Positions 60,841-63,755 of a stretch of DNA of 63,755 nucleotides are shown here, piece by piece. This stretch comes from Subtercola boreus (GTDB lineage: Bacteria > Actinomycetota > Actinomycetes > Actinomycetales > Microbacteriaceae): contig NZ_NBXA01000053.1 in the NCBI RefSeq assembly GCF_003399625.1, positions 1 to 63,755 of the forward strand. The letters run 5' to 3'. Numbering within the stretch: position 1 is the first letter of the stretch; each line of letters starts with the position of its first letter. The position numbers and the translations under genes were made by a program. The notes under the pieces were generated by a model, which worked only from the letters and a program-made list of their open reading frames with translations, was not told where the DNA came from and ran no database searches.

Positions 60841-62017
60841 CGAGATCAGCTTCCGCTGCTTCGAATTTGGCCATTCCGAGGTGGTAGCCGATCATCTGCG
60901 CCGGTACGACATAGAGCAGTGGACTGAGAGACTCGCTCACGACCGGCAGTTCGAGTACGCCGTCAGCGTGCTCGTCGAAGGCATGCTCTCCGACGGTTGT
61001 GATGGCGAACAGATGCCCGCCATAACGGTGGGCGTCGCGGCCGGTGTCCACCGCGCGTGGGATCGACGGCCCGGTCGGAGCGAAGAGGAAGAGAGGTTCA
61101 TCCGGTTTCTGCGAGTTGTAGTGGTGGTACTCCTCGACCTGGATCTCCAGTGCGTGATCGGGTGTTGTCTCTTTGACCTTCGCGGCCCCGATGATCGCGG
61201 CCGCCCAGTTGGGTCCGGCCGCTGAGAAGAGGTACATGCCGTGACGGGCGTGCTCCGCCGCGATCGAAGCGATCGGGCCGTCGAGTCGGTCGAGCGTCGT
61301 GCCGATCAGTTCGGGCAGCTCCTCTAGTTCTTCGCCCAGCGCCTCTGCTCCGTCTGTTCCCCTCAGAACCCCGACAGTTGTGGCCAGGCGCAGGAGAAGG
61401 GCGAGAGCGGCAGTGGACGACTGGGTCGGCCAACCCACCCGGGTCGCTTCGAGAACGAGGGTGTTCTCGCTCTCGCGATCGATGGTCGAGCCTGCGGTGT
61501 TGGTCAGCGCAAGCGTCAGAGCGTCAGCGTGCTGTGCCACCAAGACCGCCTCCACCGTGCGCGTTGTCTCTCCAGAGCTCGACAGCGCGATGACCAGGGA
61601 AGAAGAGGTCACGAGGTGACGCTGGTAGTACGCGAATTCGAGGCTCTGCACGGGTTCGCAGAGCACGCCGAGCATGAGTTCGAGCGCGTGGCGTGCGGCG
61701 ATCATGACAGCCAGGGAGTCACCGGCGCCGACGAGGAAGACCCGGTCGAAATGCGATTCTGCGAGACGGTGGCTGACGGCCGCGAGTTCGGCTTCGTTGC
61801 GGTGCCAGGTGTTGCGGATGGCCTGGGGCTGCCCGAACATCTCACCCCTCGTCGCTTCCACGCGGGCCCGGCGCTTGGCGTCGAGTGGATCATCGGTCGG
61901 GAGGGCCAGGATGCCAGCGCGCTCTGCGGCGGACACGCGCACGATCACCTCCTTCTGGCGGTCGTCCAGCGGGCTGTCCGCCGAGAGCAGGGGGCTGTCG
62001 AGAGGGGTGTTCGTCAT
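60827..62017 (-). CDS. SIS-domain sugar-phosphate isomerase/deglycase-like protein
   Basis: The 396-residue protein has two SIS domains: about 75-220 with RVFLVGAGDSLAVMIAARH and SSSLVIALSSSGETTRT, and about 235-385 with GMYLFSAAGPNWAAAIIGAA and ALEIQVEEYHHYN. It resembles the isomerase half of GlmS, AgaS, or FrlB-type deglycases, and lacks the glutaminase domain. The EEYHH segment places a Glu/His in the usual active-site helix. With the PfkB kinase it could release an amine from a 6-phospho-sugar adduct. Substrate unknown. Confidence 0.85.
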   Translation of the reverse strand: MTNTPLDSPLLSADSPLDDRQKEVIVRVSAAERAGILALPTDDPLDAKRRARVEATRGEMFGQPQAIRNTWHRNEAELAAVSHRLAESHFDRVFLVGAGDSLAVMIAARHALELMLGVLCEPVQSLEFAYYQRHLVTSSSLVIALSSSGETTRTVEAVLVAQHADALTLALTNTAGSTIDRESENTLVLEATRVGWPTQSSTAALALLLRLATTVGVLRGTDGAEALGEELEELPELIGTTLDRLDGPIASIAAEHARHGMYLFSAAGPNWAAAIIGAAKVKETTPDHALEIQVEEYHHYNSQKPDEPLFLFAPTGPSIPRAVDTGRDAHRYGGHLFAITTVGEHAFDEHADGVLELPVVSESLSPLLYVVPAQMIGYHLGMAKFEAAEADLDGRA

Positions 62018-62074
62018 TCGAAGTTCTCCGGTAGGGGTTCGGGCGAGCTGGATCTGAGGGAAGGGCGTTGCGGA

Positions 62075-62899
62075 CTAGCCCCGGGTGGCGCCGGCCGCTG
62101 CGTCGCGAGCGGTGCGGAATGCGTCCGCAAGGCGTTCGACCGCAGCAGGACTGATGCGGGCGTCGTGATCAGGGCCGTCTTTGATCGCGCTGCCGAGGAT
62201 CGCACCGTCAGAGCCGCGCACCGCGTCGCCGAGAGTTGTTGCGGTGACTCGCCCTCCGATCAGAACATCGACGTTGTCGTCGAGGAGTGCTTTGACGGCG
62301 GCGATGTCGCTGATGGCGTCATTCACGCCGCTGTCACGGGTCACGATGATCTTGTCGGCTCCGCCGAACGAGAGAGCCTCGGCAGCGGCCCAGCGCACGT
62401 CGCCTGTCACGGCCCGGCTTGTCGCCTCGTGCGCGTCCGCCCACACCTCGACTCCGCTGCCCAGCAGGCGCTTCATGTGCGCGACCTCAGACGAGCATCC
62501 CTCGATCCATCCTGTCGGACCCACCGAGATGCCGGTGAGCACCTTGACCCGAATGAACTGAGCGTCGATGGCGTGTGCGATGGCGACAGCGGACGGTCCG
62601 TCGTTGTGGCCGGCGACGACGCCCAGCGAGACGTCAGTGGCTCGGCGTACCGCCGCTCCAATGACGGACATGGCGGCGACGGTCGCCGGCCCGATCAGAG
62701 TGGGCTGGGGGTTGTCGCTGGCGTCCTGAATCATCACGTCGGTGAAACCGGCGCCAACTAGGACCTGAGCGTCTTCAGCGGCTGCATCGGCGATCGCTGA
62801 GATGGAATGGCCGAGGTAGTTTGGTGCGCCGGGCAGAGGGGGAAGGTGCAGAACACCTACGAGTCGGAACAATGTGATCTCATGCCTTTCAATCTTCAT
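62075..62899 (-). CDS. BtpA/SgcQ-family TIM-barrel protein
   Basis: The 274-residue protein contains LVGVLHLPPLPGAPNYLG, VMIQDASDNPQP, IRVKVLTGISVGPTGWIEG, ADKIIVTRDSG and VLIGGRVTATT, the BtpA pattern. BtpA was named for photosystem I in cyanobacteria, but relatives such as SgcQ lie in sugar-catabolism clusters. The ATG at 62899 is nearly at the predicted transcript start. A TTG at 62872, giving an N-terminus MFRLVGVLHLPPLPG with GAAAGG upstream, would fit family proteins better. It is the first gene of the operon. Activity unknown. Confidence 0.83.
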   Translation of the reverse strand: MKIERHEITLFRLVGVLHLPPLPGAPNYLGHSISAIADAAAEDAQVLVGAGFTDVMIQDASDNPQPTLIGPATVAAMSVIGAAVRRATDVSLGVVAGHNDGPSAVAIAHAIDAQFIRVKVLTGISVGPTGWIEGCSSEVAHMKRLLGSGVEVWADAHEATSRAVTGDVRWAAAEALSFGGADKIIVTRDSGVNDAISDIAAVKALLDDNVDVLIGGRVTATTLGDAVRGSDGAILGSAIKDGPDHDARISPAAVERLADAFRTARDAAAGATRG

Positions 62900-62906
62900 C
62901 GATTCT

Positions 62907-62938
62907 CAAACGGTATACAAACGCGTTTAGATTGTCAA
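62907..62938 (-). promoter_or_regulatory. Promoter of the BtpA operon with overlapping GTATAC operator
   Basis: Minus strand: TTGACA (revcomp of 62933-62938), then a -10 of TATACC or TACCGT at 15 or 17 nt spacing. The -10 is embedded in a CGTTTGTATACCGTTTG-type palindrome around 62913-62918. Occupancy would block the polymerase. The GntR protein of the same operon is the obvious candidate repressor. Confidence 0.62.
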
Positions 62939-62980
62939 GATATTGTTGTTTGTTCGCGTTTTTTTCTTGCATGGGCAATA

Positions 62981-62997
62981 AACGGTATACGAAGAGA
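62981..62997 (-). promoter_or_regulatory. Second GTATAC operator copy
   Basis: AAACGGTATACGAAGAG repeats the AAACGGTATACAAA of the promoter operator, 72 bp apart (about seven helical turns), in the same orientation. Spacing suits looping or cooperative repression. Confidence 0.55.
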
Positions 62998-63582
62998 AAT
63001 TGTTCGTCGAATGCGATGAAAGCCCGACTCACCATGGTCATCGGCATCGTTACCGCCGATCTTGCCCGCGTGACACGCGTGTTCTTTCAAGATTGCCTGG
63101 CGGCGGGCCGAGCCGCCCAAGCTTGTCGAGAGATGCATGGGCGCCGCTGCATGCTCGCGCGGCCGCTTAGCGACTGGGTTCCATCCGGAGGTGCGAGCGA
63201 GGGCCGCGAAGAACCCGTCTCTGACTCACACTCCGGCGGTGCCGGTGCGGTGGTCGCCGGCCGGTGGCTGGTTGCAGGTGATCCGGTCGGGAGTGAGAGG
63301 GAGGTCGGTCGTGCGGCAGCAGCAGTCGAGAATCAGTTCGGCCAGTCCCCGGCCGGTGGACGCAACGTGCATGACGTCGTGGCCACTAGAGCCCGACGGA
63401 CTCGAAGAGTACCTGGCATAAGGTCCACTATCAGCAGGCTGAAGACCGTCAAGAAACACGGCATCGACGCACCGACGCGCGTGTCTCATAAACCCTTGTA
63501 GCGCCGGGTGGCGGAGTTGCCGAACCGCCATTGAACCCGACATTGGCGAGCCGTAGACAAGCTAAGGGGATCTACTTGAGAC

Positions 63583-63610
63583 GCCTCAGAAACCTTTAGC
63601 TTTCTGAGGC
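63583..63610. repeat. IS3-type element left end with internal hairpin
   Basis: GCCTCAGAAA (63583-63592) and TTTCTGAGGC (63601-63610) form a perfect 10-bp inverted repeat around an 8-nt loop. The 20-mer 63583-63602 recurs at 48695. It precedes the transposase start by about 110 bp. Confidence 0.5.
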
Positions 63611-63695
63611 ATGAGTCCTTCTAGACTTGGGTCTGCCCAGGGTTTGGTTGTCACCTGACCTGTGAGATTTCATTCTCGCTGGAAGGATGTCAGTC

Positions 63696-63755
63696 ATGGC
63701 AAAGGCATATCCGAAAGAGTTCCGCGATGATGTCGTGGCGGTGGTCCGGAAGGGC
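63696..63755 (+). CDS. IS3-family transposase OrfA, N-terminus, truncated by window edge
   Basis: Twenty codons are visible, translating MAKAYPKEFRDDVVAVVRKG, the typical opening of the OrfA helix-turn-helix protein of IS3-family elements (PKEFRDDVV). GGAAGGATG lies 6-14 nt upstream. The remainder, including the catalytic OrfB, is outside the window. Confidence 0.8.
   Translation, partial: MAKAYPKEFRDDVVAVVRKG

Larger units (their letters stand above)
62900..63695. other. 800-bp region without a recognisable gene
   Basis: The first 100 bp hold the promoter and operators of the BtpA operon and are clearly AT-rich. From 63000 to 63540, overlapping frames on both strands are open, but none has a good ribosome site or a family I recognise. 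A segment bounded by AGCTTGTC (63120-63127) and GACAAGCT (63556-63563) may be a small defective element. The IS3-type left end follows. Confidence 0.5.

Noticed and set aside
61529-62761. 410-codon plus-strand open frame
   Set aside because: Antisense to the SIS and BtpA genes, with no recognisable domain or ribosome site.
62932-63501. 189-codon plus-strand frame in the right intergenic region
   Set aside because: It begins inside the AT-rich promoter of the BtpA operon, lacks a ribosome site and has no family features.
63226-63543. 105-codon minus-strand frame (ending RTTDLPLTPDRITCNQPPAG...)
   Set aside because: Composition is plausible but I cannot recognise it, and a frame on the opposite strand is equally open. 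Left unannotated.
1-63755. tRNA, rRNA, CRISPR arrays, riboswitches
   Set aside because: No CCA-ended cloverleaf pattern, rRNA core sequence, regularly spaced direct repeats or known riboswitch core was seen on reading. A covariance-model scan (tRNAscan, Infernal) would be needed to exclude them formally.

Overview
The window reads as high-GC actinobacterial DNA. Many start codons are GTG or TTG, genes often overlap by 4 nt (ATGA/GTGA), and the DevR/DevS pair, tandem universal stress proteins and MGDG-type glycosyltransferase are typical of the phylum. A Microbacteriaceae-like host is my inference from protein style, not from a database search. I saw no rRNA, tRNA or CRISPR array.

Left edge (1-2.8 kb): mobile-element debris, comprising the tail of an IS256-type transposase, a serine recombinase, an IS5-type remnant, a pRiA4b ORF3-like gene and several small hypothetical genes.

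Central region (about 3-47.5 kb): a large stress, fermentation and acid-resistance region. At its heart is a DevS/DevR (DosS/DosR) two-component system. DevR keeps Asp54 and the Lys179/Lys182/Asn183 DNA-contact set of the mycobacterial protein at the same positions. Twelve 14-bp sites of the form GGGAC-N4-GNCCC (classic DosR-box geometry) lie in intergenic positions upstream of most of the operons. Behind these sites are: DUF883-like/USP/bAERF (Rv2629-like); USP/VOC; pntAaAbB-adhP-bdh-PNPOx; ALDH-ADH; SDR; devSR; tandem USP; BON; SPFH-gadB-gadC-glsA; hypothetical-xfp-fba-pgm-H+ ATPase; GH65/beta-PGM; and ackA with a tiny acidic protein. Together they suggest an oxygen-limitation programme. Phosphoketolase and acetate kinase give ATP. 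Transhydrogenase and alcohol/aldehyde dehydrogenases handle redox. Phosphorolysis of a disaccharide saves ATP. Glutaminase/glutamate decarboxylase/antiporter plus a proton ATPase counter the acid produced.

Two divergent promoter regions (34058-34397 and 44631-44892) are inverted copies of each other. Each contains two boxes and a short upstream ORF translationally coupled to the first gene.

47.6-49.3 kb: a second serine recombinase, an interrupted small ORF, an IS-end-like repeat and a frameshifted DUF1622 gene separate this region from the next.

Right region (49.3-62.9 kb): one long minus-strand operon reading BtpA, SIS, PfkB kinase, Asp/Glu/hydantoin racemase, amidohydrolase, polysaccharide-deacetylase/allantoinase-like, dipeptide-type ABC transporter, GntR regulator and MFS exporter. 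It starts at a strong promoter overlapped by a GTATAC operator, with a second operator copy about 72 bp upstream. It looks like an uncharacterised catabolic pathway for a glycosylated nitrogen compound.

Right edge: about 0.8 kb with no gene I recognise, then the left end and first codons of an IS3-family element.

Several genes (BON, GAF-ANTAR, DUF1622) carry frameshifts. They may be real pseudogenes or assembly indels.
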